Positions 36,391-48,994 of a DNA stretch of 64,000 bases are shown piece after piece; the stretch's first letter is position 1, and each line of letters opens with the position of its first letter. A model generated the notes under the pieces. It saw only the letters and a program-made list of their open reading frames with translations, did not search any database and had not been told where the DNA came from. Origin of the DNA: CAWFLT01 sp963816795 (GTDB taxonomy: Bacteria > Acidobacteriota > Vicinamibacteria > Vicinamibacterales > SCN-69-37); contig CAWFLT010000007.1 in the NCBI GenBank assembly GCA_963816795.1, positions 81,827 to 145,826 of the forward strand, given 5' to 3'. Made by a program: the position numbers and the translations under genes.

Positions 36391-37676
36391 GCAGACGCGG
36401 CGCTCGATCGAATGAGCCGCCCAAGGAACGCGCAGCGATCGTCGGACTGGTCACTCGCACCTCGCGGTCGGTCGACCCTGACATCCTTCTCGACGAACTA
36501 GCCGGCCTGGCGCGAGCTGCCGGTGCCGACGTCGTCCTGCGCGCGACGCAAGATCGACGTCTCGCCGATGCCGCGACGTTCATCGGCCGCGGGAAGGCGG
36601 AGCTGATCGCCCGTTCCTGCGCCGAGCTGGACGTCGACGTCGTGGTGTTCGACAACGAGCTCACGCCGGCACAGTCTCGCAACCTCGAAGAGGTCCTCGG
36701 CCGGCGTGTGATCGATCGCACGGAGTTGATTCTCGACATCTTCGCGCGCCGGGCGCGTACGCGTGAGGGGCAGCTTCAGGTCGAGCTGGCGCAGCTCCAG
36801 TACCGGCTGCCTCGCCTGGCCGGATCGTCGGAGGCGCTTTCGCGCCTGGGCGGCGGAATCGGAACGCGCGGCCCTGGCGAAACAAAGTTGGAAACCGACC
36901 GGCGTCGCATTCGTCACCGGATCTCGGTGCTCAAAGGGGAGATCGCCGAGGTCGGCCGGCGCCGGGGGTACTTGCGAACCCGTCGCAAGCGCGCGGACGT
37001 GCCGACGGTGGCGCTGGTGGGGTACACCAACGCGGGCAAGACGACGCTGTTCAATCTGCTGACGGGCGCGAACGCAGTCGCGTCGCATGCGCTGTTCGTG
37101 ACGCTCGATCCAGTGATGCGGCGAGTGAAGCTCGGCGACGCGCGCCAGGTATTGATCTCGGATACGGTCGGGTTCATCGATCGGCTGCCGCATCAACTCG
37201 TCGCCGCGTTTCGCGCGACGCTCGAGGAAGTGACGGCGGCCGATCTGCTCGTGCATGTCATCGACGCGTCGGTCGATGACCGCGAGCGGCGCATCAACGC
37301 CGTCCGCTCGGTCCTCGCCGAAGTGGGCGCGACGTCGGTGCCGACGATCGACGTCTTCAACAAGATCGACCTGCTCGACCGTCACGAGCTGGCTGGCCTT
37401 CAGGCCGCGCAGCCGGACTCGCTCTTCATCTCGGCCACGACCGCGGCGGGCCGCGCGACCTTGATCTCGGCGATGGCCGCACGTCTTTCGATGGATGCCG
37501 AACGGCTGCACTTCGACCTCGATCAGGGCCGCGAATCGGACCGCCGCCTGATGGCTGATCTGTATCGTCACGCGAAGGTCGTGAGCCACGAGCATCGCGG
37601 CGAGCGCGTCGAGATCGCGGCGGATGTCCCGCGCCGGTTGATGGGCCGGTTCCGGCGCGCACAGGTGCCGGCATGA
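36387..37676 (+). CDS. hflX: Ribosome-associated GTPase HflX
   Basis: 429 residues. HflX-specific N-domain: DVVVFDNELTPAQSRNLEE, VIDRTELILDIFARRARTRE, GQLQVELAQLQYRLPRL and GIGTRGPGETKLETDRRRI. G motifs: ALVGYTNAGKTTLFNLL (G1), SDTVGFIDRLPH (G3), and VFNKIDLLD (G4). It splits or rescues stalled ribosomes. A TGTTAGAAT sequence just upstream (36368-36376, inside tsaC) resembles an extended -10 and may give an extra internal promoter. Its stop overlaps the lipoprotein start. Confidence 0.95.
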   Translation: MSRRGARSNEPPKERAAIVGLVTRTSRSVDPDILLDELAGLARAAGADVVLRATQDRRLADAATFIGRGKAELIARSCAELDVDVVVFDNELTPAQSRNLEEVLGRRVIDRTELILDIFARRARTREGQLQVELAQLQYRLPRLAGSSEALSRLGGGIGTRGPGETKLETDRRRIRHRISVLKGEIAEVGRRRGYLRTRRKRADVPTVALVGYTNAGKTTLFNLLTGANAVASHALFVTLDPVMRRVKLGDARQVLISDTVGFIDRLPHQLVAAFRATLEEVTAADLLVHVIDASVDDRERRINAVRSVLAEVGATSVPTIDVFNKIDLLDRHELAGLQAAQPDSLFISATTAAGRATLISAMAARLSMDAERLHFDLDQGRESDRRLMADLYRHAKVVSHEHRGERVEIAADVPRRLMGRFRRAQVPA

Positions 37677-39032
37677 ACCGCCGCCTGGCGGCACTGGCCG
37701 CGAGCTTGCTGACGATCGCCGCGCTGGCTGCCTGCGCCAAGGCGCCGCCCGCGGTGCCGCCCGCCAGCGTGGCGCCGCGCTTCCCGGAGTTCGCGCCGCC
37801 GACCGTGCCGGCGACGCTGACCGTACCGCAGGATGTGCGCGACCGCCACGACGTCGCCTGGCGACGGCTCCAGACCGGCGATCTGCGTGGCGCGACGCGC
37901 GATTTCAACGAGGTCCTGAAGCGCTCGCCGGGCTTCTATCCGGCGGAGACAGGACTCGGCTATGTCCTGGTCGCCGACAAGGAATACAAGCAGGCGGTCC
38001 TGCGGTTCAATGCGGCGCTCGGTACGCGACAACCGCTACCAGCCCGCCTGGCAGGGCCTCGCAGACGCACAGCTTGGTGCGGGGAACGCGACCGAGGCCG
38101 TGGTCGCGCTCGAGCGTCTGGTGGCGCTCGACCCGAAGCGCGAATCGGCCCGGGCACGTCTCGAGCTGTTGCGCTTCCGGCAGGTGCAGGCCCTGATGGA
38201 TTCAAGCCGGAAGGAGCGCGCCGCCGGGCGGCTCGACGCCGCCCAGACGATCCTCGAAGAGGCGCTCTCACTCTCGCCGTCGAGCGCGCTGATTCTGCGC
38301 GAGCTCGCGGCGGTGGAGATTGAACGCGGGACGCTCGAGGCCGCCGAGGTCCACGCGCGCCGGGCGGTGCAAGTCGACCCCAACGACGTCGAGACCTATG
38401 TCGTCCTGGGGACGGTGCTCGAGGCGCGGCAGCAGTACAAGGAGGCCGCGGCAGTTTACGCAAAAGCCGCCACGCTCGATCCGGCCTATCGCCGCAAGAG
38501 CACGGAGTTGCGCGAGAAGGCCGATGCGGCCGCAGTTCCCGCCGAGTTCCGCGCCATCCCGACCGCCCCCACGGTCACCCGGGCGGAGCTCGCGGCCCTG
38601 ATCGGGACCCGGCTCGGACGGCTGATCGAAGCGGCGCCGAAGCGCGTCGCCGCGGTCGCGACCGATGTCCGCACTCACTGGGCCGCGCCGTGGATTCTGC
38701 CGGTGACGCAAGCCGGCGTCATGGAGATCCAGCCGAATCACACGTTCCAGCCGGCGGCGCTCGTGCGTCGCGATCACCTGGCGCAAGTGGTCGGTCAGTT
38801 GTTGGGGCTCGCCGGCGGGAGCCGCGCGGCTGAGGTGGCCAAGTGGAGGGCCGCCCGGCCCAAGTTTGCCGATCTTTCGACCAGCCACGTGTTCTACAGC
38901 GCAGCCGCGCTCGCGGTCTCGGCGGGTGCCATGACGCCCCATGCCGGCGCCCGCTTCGATCCCACCCGCCCGGCAACCGGGCCGGAAGTCACGGCTGCAA
39001 TCGCCCGGATCGAGCAAATCGTCGGACGCTGA
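37673..39032 (+). CDS. TPR-repeat lipoprotein with C-terminal SLH-like domain (frameshifted)
   Basis: About 453 residues. Signal peptide with lipobox (LLTIAALAAC-AKAPP). Several TPR units follow: RLQTGDLRGATRDFNEVLKR, GNATEAVVALERLVALDPK, GRLDAAQTILEEALSLSPSS, GTLEAAEVHARRAVQVDPND and KEAAAVYAKAATLDPAY. The C-terminus, from TRAELAALIGTRL through the QPNHTFQPAALVRRDHLAQV segment, resembles S-layer-homology modules. One extra base near 38030 breaks the second TPR. A protein scaffold in the periplasm or outer membrane is likely; its link to HflX is positional only. Confidence 0.82.
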
Positions 39033-39511
39033 CGCCTCATGTCGGTGCTCACCGCGGCCAATCAGTTGACGCTGCTGCGCCTGCTGCTGGTGCCGGTGTT
39101 CGCGATCTGCATGTTGTACGGCATGCCAGGCTGGGCGCTGGTCACGTTCGCGGTCGCCGGCGTCACCGACATGCTCGACGGCCTGCTCGCGCGCCGCAGT
39201 GGTCCGACGACGCTCGGCGCCTGGCTCGATCCGATGGCCGACAAACTGCTGCTGACGACGATGTTCGTGATGTTGACGATGCCCAGCGTCGCCACCGTCC
39301 AACGGCTGCCGCTGTGGCTGACGGTGCTCGTCATCAGCCGCGACATCGCGATCGTGCTCACGGTCGCGATCGTGAATCTCGCCGTCGCGCGGCGAACGTT
39401 CCGCCCGTCGTTCCTCGGCAAAGCCACTACCGCCACCTACATGGTCACCGGCGTCGGCATGCTGTACGCGAACTACTCCGGCACGCCGCTGTTTGTCGTG
39501 ACGTTGCTGGT

Positions 39512-40765
<1,254 letters not shown>

Positions 40766-40792
40766 AAGGATAGGTTCGGGAAGCGCCGGCCG

Positions 40793-42226
40793 TCAGGCCA
40801 CGCGATGGAAGCCCCGCACGAGCGTGAGCCACATGATCTTGAAATCGAGTGCGAGCGACCAGTTCTCGATGTAGTAGAGGTCGAATTCGATCCGCTTCTC
40901 GAGCGAGGTGTTGCCGCGCCAGCCGTTGACCTGCGCCCAGCCGGTAATCCCGGCCTTGACCTTGTGGCGCAGCATGTACGACGGAATCTTGTGTTTGAAC
41001 TGTTGCACGAAGAACGGCCGCTCGGGCCGCGGTCCGACGATCGACATGTCGCCCTTCAGGACGTTCCAGAACTGCGGCAGCTCGTCGAGGTCGTGGCGGC
41101 GCAGCCAGCGGCCCACCGCCGTCGCGCGCGGGTCGTCGTCGCGCGCCCAGATCGGCCCGGTCGTGTCCTCGGCGTCGGCCGGCATCGATCGAAACTTGTA
41201 GACGGTGAAGGCCTTGCCATCGAGGCCCATGCGCTCCTGGGTGTAGAAGGCGGGGCCCGGCGAGCTGCGACGGATGAGCAGGGCGACCAGCGCGGCCGGC
41301 ACGGCGCCGATGAGCAGCACGCCCGCCGACAGGGCGACGTCGACGGCGCGCTTGAGCAGGCTGTTGATCCCGCGCAGCGGGACGTCGTTGATGCCGATGA
41401 TCGGCAGCCCGTCCAGATCCTCGAGCCGCGCCCGCAGCGCGATGAACTGCAGCAGGTCCGGCACGACGTGCACGTTGATGCATTCACGGCTCGAGAACTC
41501 GACGACGCCGAGCATCTTCACGTGCTCGTCGATCGGCAGCGCCACGTAGATTTCGTCGATCCGCTCGTGCGCGCAGATGTCCGGCGTCTGATCGATCGTG
41601 CCGAGGACCGGCAGGCCCCGGTAGCCCAGGGCGTCGGTCGAAGCGGCCCGGTCGTCAACGAAGCCGGCGAGCTTGAAGCCCAGCTCGCTGTGATCGAGGA
41701 TTCGGTCCGCGACCATGCGTCCCAGATCGCCGGCGCCGACGATCAGCACATGACGCAAGCCGATGCCGGCGCGCCACCGGCGCCGGAGCAGATCCCGGAC
41801 GACCTCACGCGAGGTGTACGTGAAGACGACGTTCAGCAGCAGGAACAGCGCGAGCACGCCGCGCGAAATCGGGTGGTAGTCCTGGAACGACGGGTAATAG
41901 GCCTGTGCGTACAACGACAGGACGACGCCGGCGAGCACGGCCAGCAGCGAGCCGACCAGGACGGCGAAGAAATCATCGACCCGGGTGCGGCCGCGGCGAA
42001 GCCGATAGAGCCCTTGCACCTGGAACGCCAGCGGGATGAGCACCGCGACCACCGGCAGCGCCATGAGGTACTGCGAGAACGGCGGCTGGGTCTTCGTGAT
42101 CGGCACCAGTTCGGCGAACGGGCCGCTGAACCGGACGAAGTAGGCGAGGACGAGGGCGAACACCGCCGAGACGGCGTCGGCGACGAGAAAGCAGACGACG
42201 AGCAGCCGGTTATAGCGCCTCAGCAT
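40793..42226 (-). CDS. Undecaprenyl-phosphate hexose-1-phosphate transferase (exopolysaccharide initiation)
   Basis: 477 residues, intact. Four N-terminal transmembrane helices, a nucleotide-binding-like CoA-type middle (HVLIVGAGDLGRMVADRIL), then the bacterial sugar transferase domain: KRAVDVALSAGVLLIGAVPA, SSPGPAFYTQERMGLDGKAF, KFRSMPADAED, LPQFWNVLKGDMSIVGPRPE and KAGITGWAQVNGWRGNTS. These are PHPT (WbaP/WcaJ) motifs. It loads the first sugar phosphate on the polyprenyl carrier. It overlaps the next upstream glycosyltransferase gene by seven bases. Confidence 0.95.
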   Translation of the reverse strand: MLRRYNRLLVVCFLVADAVSAVFALVLAYFVRFSGPFAELVPITKTQPPFSQYLMALPVVAVLIPLAFQVQGLYRLRRGRTRVDDFFAVLVGSLLAVLAGVVLSLYAQAYYPSFQDYHPISRGVLALFLLLNVVFTYTSREVVRDLLRRRWRAGIGLRHVLIVGAGDLGRMVADRILDHSELGFKLAGFVDDRAASTDALGYRGLPVLGTIDQTPDICAHERIDEIYVALPIDEHVKMLGVVEFSSRECINVHVVPDLLQFIALRARLEDLDGLPIIGINDVPLRGINSLLKRAVDVALSAGVLLIGAVPAALVALLIRRSSPGPAFYTQERMGLDGKAFTVYKFRSMPADAEDTTGPIWARDDDPRATAVGRWLRRHDLDELPQFWNVLKGDMSIVGPRPERPFFVQQFKHKIPSYMLRHKVKAGITGWAQVNGWRGNTSLEKRIEFDLYYIENWSLALDFKIMWLTLVRGFHRVA

Positions 42227-43369
42227 CCGCGCTCCCCGGCCAGGGTCTCAGCGAGGATGGCTTCGAGCGACGACTCGAACCGTTCGCGGCTGAATCGTTC
42301 GGCGTGCGCACGAATGGCCACCGCATCCCACGCAGCGCGGCTCGCCTCGGCCATCGCGTCCGCAAAGGCCGCCGGCGTCGCCTCGTCCACCAGGAGGCCG
42401 GTGGTGCGATCGACCACGGTTTCCGTGGCGCCGCCGCGAGCCAGCGCGATGACCGGTCGCCCGCAGGCCATCGCCTCCACCGGGACGATGCCGAAGTCTT
42501 CCTCGCCGGGCAGCAGAATCGCCTGCGCGCGCCGGTAGACGTCGCGCAGGGCTTCGTCGTCAATCTGCCCGACGAACTCGACGCCGCTGCCGCCGCGCGC
42601 GCGCAGCCGTTCGCGGTCCGGTCCGGCGCCGACGATTTTCAGCGGCACGCCGAGCCGATTGGCCGCGTCGATGGCCACTTCGATGCGCTTGTACGGGACG
42701 AGTGCCGACACCACCAGAAAGTACGGGGCGGGGGCATCGTTGTCAGGCGTGAAGAACTGAGTGTCCACTGGCGGATACAGAACTGTCGCCCGACGATTAT
42801 AGTACCGGGCGATCCGGCCGGCAACGTAATGCGAGTTGGCAAGAAAGCGGTCCACCCGGCTGGCGGTGGCGCGATCCCACCGTGCCAGCCAGGCCAGGAC
42901 GGGCCTGGCCACCGCGTTGGCCACGCGGCCCACGCGGTCGACCCCGAAGTAGGCGTCGAACTGGTCCCACGCATACCGCATCGGCGAATGGCAGTAGCAC
43001 ACGTGCACGCGCGCGGCCCGTCGGCACCACGGACTTGGCCGCACAATGGCTCGTCGACACGATCACGTCCGCGTCGTCCAGATCGAACAGTTCGATCGCC
43101 GTCGGAAAGAGCGGGAGATAGTGGCGGTAGAGGCGGCCCGGCTGCGGCAGATGCTGAATGACCGAGGTGCGGATCGGACGCGACTCGATCAGCCGCGACA
43201 CCGATCCTTTGACGTGGACGAGCGTCGCCAGCTCGGCATCGGGCAGCAGGCGGCACAGCGACTCGAGCACCTTCTCGCCGCCCCGCATGCCGGTGAGCCA
43301 GTCGTGCACCAGCACGACACGGCGGCCGGCCAGGTGCGCCGCGAGCGGAGACGCTGCCGGCTCAGGCAT
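42220..43369 (-). CDS. Glycosyltransferase, GT4-type (frameshifted)
   Basis: About 383 residues. N-terminal GT-B half: VVLVHDWLTGMRGGEKVLES and VIVSTSHCAAKSVV. C-terminal half: VHVCYCHSPMRYAWDQFDAY, FLVVSALVPYKRIEVAIDAA, LKIVGAGPDRERLR, and the ExxxxGE-like segment AQAILLPGEEDFGIVPVEAM. Inverting family, donor unknown. One extra base near 43020 joins the halves; the total length is a multiple of three plus one. Overlaps its neighbours on both sides. Confidence 0.9.
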
Positions 43370-44488
43370 GCGCGGGGGCGCGGGCGATCTCGGCGTAGAC
43401 CTGACGGACGCGCGCGACGGAGCGATCCCACGAAAACGCCTTGACGCGTTCCAGCCCGCGGCGGCTGAGGTCGGCCCGCAACTGCGGATCGCCGAGCACC
43501 CGCGCCATGGCCGAGGCGATCGCCTCCGGGTCCATCGGATCGATGAGGATGGCGGCGTCGCCCACCACTTCGGGCAGCGACGACACGTTCGACGTGATGA
43601 CCGGCGTTCCCGCCGCCATCGCCTCGAGCGGCGGCAGGCCGAATCCCTCGTACAGCGACGGGAACACGAAGACCGAGGCGAGCCGATAGAGCACCGCGAG
43701 GGTGGCCTCCGGCACGAATCCGAGAAAGCGCACGTGCTTGTGCAGCTGAAAGCGATGCACGAGCCGGCGCAGGTTCGGATACTTCGAGATCTCGTCGCCG
43801 ATGATCAGCAGCTTGACGTCATCGCCGCCGCGCTGCCGCAGCAGCGAATAGGCCTCGATCAGACGGTCGACGTTCTTGTGCGGCTTGATGTTGCCGGCGT
43901 AGAGAATGAACGGCGACGTCAGGAGAAAGCGCTCGCGAACGCGCGCGACGTCGGCCTCGGTCGGCGGCGCCGCCAGCCGCTCGATCGAGCGCGTTGTAGA
44001 TCACTTCCACTTTGCCGGGCGGGACGTTGAGGTAGTAGCAGGATGTCCTGCTTGGACGCTTCGGACACCGTCAGGATCCGATCGGCGCGGCGCGCCGCCA
44101 TCGTCATCATCGTGCGGGCGTAGTAGTGCGCCGCCTTGTTCGGAAGGTACTGAGGAAACCGCAGGTGAATGCAGTCGTGGATGGTGACGACGTACGGGCA
44201 GCGCGTCAGCGGGGACACCACGTAGTGCGGCGCATGGAACGCGTCGACCCGCGCCCGCGCGAGCGACAGCGGCACGGTCATCTGCTCGCGGACGGAATAG
44301 TTGCCGGCGCGCTCGACGATCGCCTGAAAACGCGGGCCGAGGGCCCGGACGTCTTCGGCGTCTTCGGGCCGGCAGAGCAGGATGTACTCGGTCGTGTCGT
44401 CCTGGCGAGCGAGGGCACCGACGAGATTGCGCACGTAGGTGCCGATCCCGTAGTCGTGAAGTTTCCGCGCGTCGATGGCGATTCGCAC
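43362..44488 (-). CDS. Glycosyltransferase, GT4-type (two frameshifts)
   Basis: About 375 residues. MRIAIDARKLHDYGIGTYVR opens the N-domain, with VTIHDCIHLRFPQYLP and DRILTVSEASKQDIL. The C-domain has SPFILYAGNIKPHKNVDRLI, VRFLGFVPEATLAVLYRLAS and FPSLYEGFGLPPLEAMAAGT with the nucleotide-sugar Glu pair. Extra single bases near 44035 (before YYLNVPPGK) and near 43990 (before ERLAAPP) split the linker; the length is a multiple of three plus two. Donor sugar unknown. Confidence 0.92.
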
Positions 44489-44509
44489 CGGCTGGGCCCC
44501 GTCGAGATT

Positions 44510-45329
44510 CTATCGAATGCGCCGGCCGCGCAGGCGCAGCCAGCCGCGCAGCCACGGCGCCCATCGGGGCAGGTGCTTGTCGTAGAACGCGAGATGGCTG
44601 CGGTCGTAATGCGTCGCGCCGTGCGTGTGAGCCCGCCGGATCGATCGACCGCGCAAGTGCCGGACCTCGACCGCCGGGACAAAGAGGATGCGCCCGCCGC
44701 GCGCCCGAAGTGCGGCGCAGAAGTCGACGTCCTCTTCGTACATGAAGTAGCGCTCGTCGAGCAGGCCGGCGGCGACCGCGGCGTCCCGCCGGACGAGCAG
44801 GCAGGCGCCGCTGACCCAATCGACCGGACGTTCGTCGGCGAGCAGGCGTGCGATGTAGGCGCGCGCCAGCGCCCCGCGCCTGGCGGCCATACGCACCCGC
44901 GTTCGCTGGCGCAGTTCGGCCAGCGGCGAGAGCATCGGGCCGAACGACACCTCGGGCCGCCCCTGTCCATCGATGAGTCGAGGCCCCGCCGCCGTCGCCC
45001 CGGTCTCCAGGAGCCGCTCCGTGAGCCGGTCGAGCGACCCTTCCGGCACGATCGTGTCGCTGTTGAGCAGCAGGACCAGTGGCGCGGACGTCGCCCGAAT
45101 CCCGACGTTGTTGGCCGCGGCGAATCCGGCGTTCGTCGGAAGCACGATGAGGCGGACGTCTGGCCAGCCGCTTCGGACCAGTTCGGCGCTCCCGTCGCCC
45201 GAGGCGTTGTCGACGACGACGATTTCGCCGAGACGGCGAGGCCGAGTGCTCGTGCAGCGACGCCAGGCACTGCCCGAGCTCTTCGCGGGTGTTGTAGTTG
45301 ACGATGATGATGTCGAAGGTCTCCGTCAC
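44510..45329 (-). CDS. Glycosyltransferase family 2 (frameshifted)
   Basis: About 273 residues from GTG 45329. TETFDIIIVNYNTREELGQC starts the GT-A fold; after one extra base near 45240 it continues EIVVVDNASGDGSAELVRSG, GFAAANNVGIRATSAPLVLL, LLNSDTIVPEG (the DxD-like NSD), VDWVSGACLLVRRDAAVAAG and FMYEEDVDFCAALRARGGRI. This is the rhamnosyl/galactofuranosyl-transferase-like GT2 arrangement. Its start overlaps the stop of the upstream glycosyltransferase. Confidence 0.9.
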
Positions 45330-46427
45330 GTCCGGGCGGCGTCCTCCAGCGCGCGGAGCACGACGGCGGCCGATTCGGTCCAGGAAAACTGCGACAGCCG
45401 GGCGGCCGCGGCGCTGGCCAGCGGCGGCGCGCGCGGCGGTGTCGGTCAGGAGTGACGTGAGGGCGCCGGCAATCGCCTCGCGGTCGGCGGGGACGAATCG
45501 TGCGGCGTCGCCATACACCTCGCGCGCGACTGGCGTGTCGAGCAGGACCGACGGCACGCCGTAGGCGGCCGCTTCGAGTGGCGTCATCCCGAATCCTTCG
45601 TACTCCGACAGGAACGCGAACACGCGGGCGCTCCGGTAGTGTTCGGCGAGCTCCGCATCGCTCACGTACTCGAGCCAGTCGACACGATCGCCGATGCCGA
45701 GACGGTGTGCGAGCTCGCGCGGATCGATCCGAGGTGACGTGCGATTGTCGCCGACCAGCACCAGACGCGCCCCGGGCACGCGTTCCGCCGTGAGGGCGAA
45801 GGCCGCGATCAGATCCGGGATGCGCCGCCGGACGAACAGCGACCCGACGTACAGGACGATTGGCAGGCGGGCGCTCGGCTCGGCCAGCCGATCGCGAGCC
45901 GGGGCGCCAGGCGGGGCGAGGTGCAGCCGCTCGCGCGGCACCTCGAGGAATCGCACGATTTCATCGGCGGAAAAGCGGGAGATCGTCACGATCGCGCGCG
46001 CCCGGCGAGCGGCCGATCGCGTCAGCCACCGGCGGCGCCAGCCTTGGCGGCGGCCAAACCATTCGGGATGCGCGAAATAGGAGACGTCGTAGATCGCCAC
46101 CACGAGCGGGCACGACAACCGCCATGGCGCCGTGTATCCGGCGGCGAACAGGACGTCGGCGCGAGCCTCGGCCGCGGCACGGGCCAGCCGCGTTTGCTCC
46201 CACCACGTGCCCGCGCGCTCGGACGCTTCCACGCGCCAGCGGACGCGCTGGCCAAGCGCGGCGACGAGGGGCGGCGGCGACTGCGGCACGATGACTTCGA
46301 AGGTGTGCCGATTGGCCGGGTCGGCTCCCCAGACCCGAAGCAGCTCGAAGAGGTAGCGGCCGACGCCCGTCGGCTGCCCGACCAGTTCGCGACCGTCTAC
46401 GGCGATCGTCAGCGGACGATCAGCCAC
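45326..46427 (-). CDS. Glycosyltransferase, GT4-type (frameshifted near the end)
   Basis: About 367 residues. The start was placed at GTG 46427 (ADRPLTIAVDGRELVGQPTG), which overlaps the stop of the preceding gene; the frame is open further upstream. Mannosyltransferase-like segments: FAAGYTAPWRLSCPLVVAIY, RARAIVTISRFSADEIVRFL, LPIVLYVGSLFVRRRIPDLI and FAFLSEYEGFGMTPLEAAAY. One extra base near 45420 must be removed to read LSQFSWTESAAVVLRALE to the stop. Confidence 0.92.
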
Positions 46428-47596
46428 GCCGCCGCTCGTCGAAGGCCCGTCCCCACGCGTCGCGGACGCCGCGTGCCGCATCGGCCCAGCGAAATCGCGC
46501 CGCCTGCGACCAGCCGGCGATCCGCAACTGGTCGCGCCGTGGCTGAGTCGCGCAGCAGCTCGTCCATCGCCACCGTGAACGCCTCGGCGTCGCCGGCAGG
46601 CGCGAGGATTCCGGCGTCGCCGACGACCTCAGGCAGGGCGCCGCGATCGGCAGCGACGACCGGCACACCCACGGTCAGCGCCTCCAGGACCGGCATCCCG
46701 AAGCCTTCGTAGTGGGAGGGCATGACGAAGGCCAGCGCGCGCCCGAACAGCGCTTCCCGTTGGTCGTCTGCGATATAGCCAGGAAGCTCGATCCGGCCGG
46801 CCAGCGGTGCGCGGCCGGCCCGCGCCACGATGTCGCTCGCGGCGTCCGGGATGCGGCCGGCGAGGACGAGCGGCGGCGCCGTCGGGCTTCGTGCGATGAG
46901 CCGTTCGTATGCGTCGAGGAGCACGCCGAGATTCTTTCTCGGCTCGAGCGTCCCGAGAAACAAGAGGCAGGCGCTCGACGCCGAGGGCTCGCGCTCGCGC
47001 CGGCCCCAGGGTGGGGCGCCCGGATAGCAGATCGAGATCTTCTCGCGCCGGACACCCAGCCGGCGCTCGATGTCCCCAGCCGTGGCGCGCGAGATGGTGA
47101 CGATGGCATCGGCCCGCCGGGCGTGGGCCGCGGCGAGCCGCGGGTAGTCGCGCCGAATCTCGGCGTGAGTGCGCTCCGGATGGTCGAGAAAATCGAGATC
47201 GGCGATGGTCACGACCCGCGCGGCACGCGACGAGGGAATCAGCAGCGGATGTGCTGATTGGACGACGTCGTAGGCGCCGCCGGCGACCATCTCGATCGGC
47301 GGCCATCCGAGGCGATGCCAGGCCAGGTTGAGGGCCCGAACCGGCACGCGCCGGTCGACCACGCGCGCGCCGGGCACCGCGTCGCCGGCCAGGCGGTCTT
47401 TCCACGACGACGAGAACAGGGTGAGCGATTCGTCGCGTGGTGCCGAGGCGACGAGCGCTCGGGCCAGCTCGTGGATGTACTCGCCGACGCCGGTCCGCGC
47501 CCGCAGTGCGGGCCGGTAATCGAGCAGCACACGGAGGGGGGACGGGTGCGCCGGCACGGTTCCTGGAGTTTTCCACAATCCGAGACCCGTCCCCAC
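46420..47596 (-). CDS. Glycosyltransferase, GT4-type (frameshifted near the end)
   Basis: About 390 residues. Start is GTG 47596 or GTG 47557 (PAHPSPLRVLLDYRPALRAR); the second has a nearby AGGA. Segments: RTGVGEYIHELARALVASA, VVTIADLDFLDHPERTHAEI, CLLFLGTLEPRKNLGVLLDA, FVMPSHYEGFGMPVLEALTV and ADRGALPEVVGDAGILAPAG. After one extra base near 46540 it ends DQLRIAGWSQAARFRWADAA. It is the first gene of the leftward polysaccharide arm and is divergent from ugd. Confidence 0.92.
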
Positions 47597-47626
47597 ACTT
47601 TTTGTAACTCCTTTGTCTACAGTCGG

Positions 47627-47657
47627 TTGACACGCTTTTTTGAGCGCGTGTTACTGT
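47627..47657 (+). promoter_or_regulatory. Candidate promoter of ugd
   Basis: A perfect TTGACA (47627-47632) lies 18-19 bp before TTACTG/TACTGT (47651-47657), about 33 bp before the ugd start. The 93-bp divergent space must also hold the promoter for the leftward glycosyltransferase arm. Confidence 0.4.
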
Positions 47658-47689
47658 ACCGAGTTTCTGTTCGGAGGCGATGAGGGTTC

Positions 47690-48994
47690 ATGCGGATTGC
47701 TGTCATTGGCACGGGGTATGTCGGGCTTGTCGTGGGCGCGTGTTTTGCCGAAACCGGCAACGAGGTCGTCTGCGTCGATCGCGATGCGGCGAAGATCCGC
47801 ATGCTCAATCGCGGCGAGATTCCCATCTACGAACCGGGACTCGAAGAGCTGGTTCGCCGGAACCGGGCCGAAAAGCGGCTGACGTTTACGACCACGCTCG
47901 CCGAGTCCGTGCAGCGGTCGGAGGTCATCTTCATCGCCGTCGGCACGCCGACCGGCGAGGACGGATCGGCCGATCTGCAGCATGTGCTCGCCGCCGCGCG
48001 CGACGTGGCCAAGGCCATGAACGGCTACAAGGTCATCGTCGACAAGAGCACCGTGCCGGCCGGCACGTCCGAGCTGGTGCGGGACGCCGTCCGCCGCGAG
48101 ACCACGCACCCGTTCAGCGTCGTCAGCAACCCCGAGTTCCTGAAGCAGGGGGCCGCGGTTGAAGACTTCCTCAAGCCCGACCGCGTGGTGATCGGATCCA
48201 CCGATCCGCGTGGCGCTGAGATCATGACGGAGCTGTACCGTCCGTTCACCCGGACCGGCGCGCCCATCATGGTGATGGACTGCGCGAGCGCCGAGCTGGC
48301 GAAGTACGCCGCCAACGCGATGCTGGCGACGCGGATTTCGTTCATGAACGAGATCGCGAGCGTCTGCGAGAAGTTTGGCGCCGATGCCGACAAGGTCCGC
48401 CAGGCCATCGCCTCCGACCGGCGCATCGGCCCGGCGTTTCTGTTCCCGGGGATCGGCTACGGCGGCAGCTGCTTCCCCAAGGACGTCAAGGCGATCATCA
48501 AGTTCTCGGCCGACAAGAAGTACCGCTTTCGCATTCTCGAGGCGGTCGAGGCGGTGAACGAGACGCAGAAGACCTCGTTGCTCGGCAAGGTCGATCGGCA
48601 CTTCAAGCAGAAGTCGCTGAAGGGCAAGACGATCGCCGTGTGGGGGCTGGCGTTCAAGCCGCGCACTGACGACATGCGCGAGGCGCCGGCGATTCCGATC
48701 ATCGAGGGGCTGCTGAAACGCGGCGCCAAGGTGCGGGCGTTCGACCCCGAGGCGCGCGACGTCGCGCGGCGCACGTTCAAGTCACGCATCCACTACGCGA
48801 AGCACGCCTACGAGGCCCTGAAAGGCGCCGATGCGCTGCTCCTGCTGACCGAGTGGAACGAGTTCCGCGAGCCCGACTTCGACAAGATGAAGCGGCTGAT
48901 GAAACAGCCGGTGATCTTCGACGGCCGGAACATCTATCAGCCACACCAGATTCGTTCGCTCGGCTTCACCTACGCCTCGATCGGCCGGCCATGA
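47690..48994 (+). CDS. ugd: UDP-glucose 6-dehydrogenase
   Basis: 434 residues, intact. IAVIGTGYVGLVVGACFAE (NAD), FIAVGTPTGEDGSADLQHV, STVPAGTSELV, SNPEFLKQGAAVEDFLKPDR, AELAKYAANAMLATRISFMN and the catalytic Cys in PGIGYGGSCFPKDVKAI. It oxidises UDP-glucose to UDP-glucuronate, the substrate of the UDP-xylose synthase at the far end of this locus. AGGCGATGAGGG precedes the start. Overlaps galE by four bases. Confidence 0.97.
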   Translation: MRIAVIGTGYVGLVVGACFAETGNEVVCVDRDAAKIRMLNRGEIPIYEPGLEELVRRNRAEKRLTFTTTLAESVQRSEVIFIAVGTPTGEDGSADLQHVLAAARDVAKAMNGYKVIVDKSTVPAGTSELVRDAVRRETTHPFSVVSNPEFLKQGAAVEDFLKPDRVVIGSTDPRGAEIMTELYRPFTRTGAPIMVMDCASAELAKYAANAMLATRISFMNEIASVCEKFGADADKVRQAIASDRRIGPAFLFPGIGYGGSCFPKDVKAIIKFSADKKYRFRILEAVEAVNETQKTSLLGKVDRHFKQKSLKGKTIAVWGLAFKPRTDDMREAPAIPIIEGLLKRGAKVRAFDPEARDVARRTFKSRIHYAKHAYEALKGADALLLLTEWNEFREPDFDKMKRLMKQPVIFDGRNIYQPHQIRSLGFTYASIGRP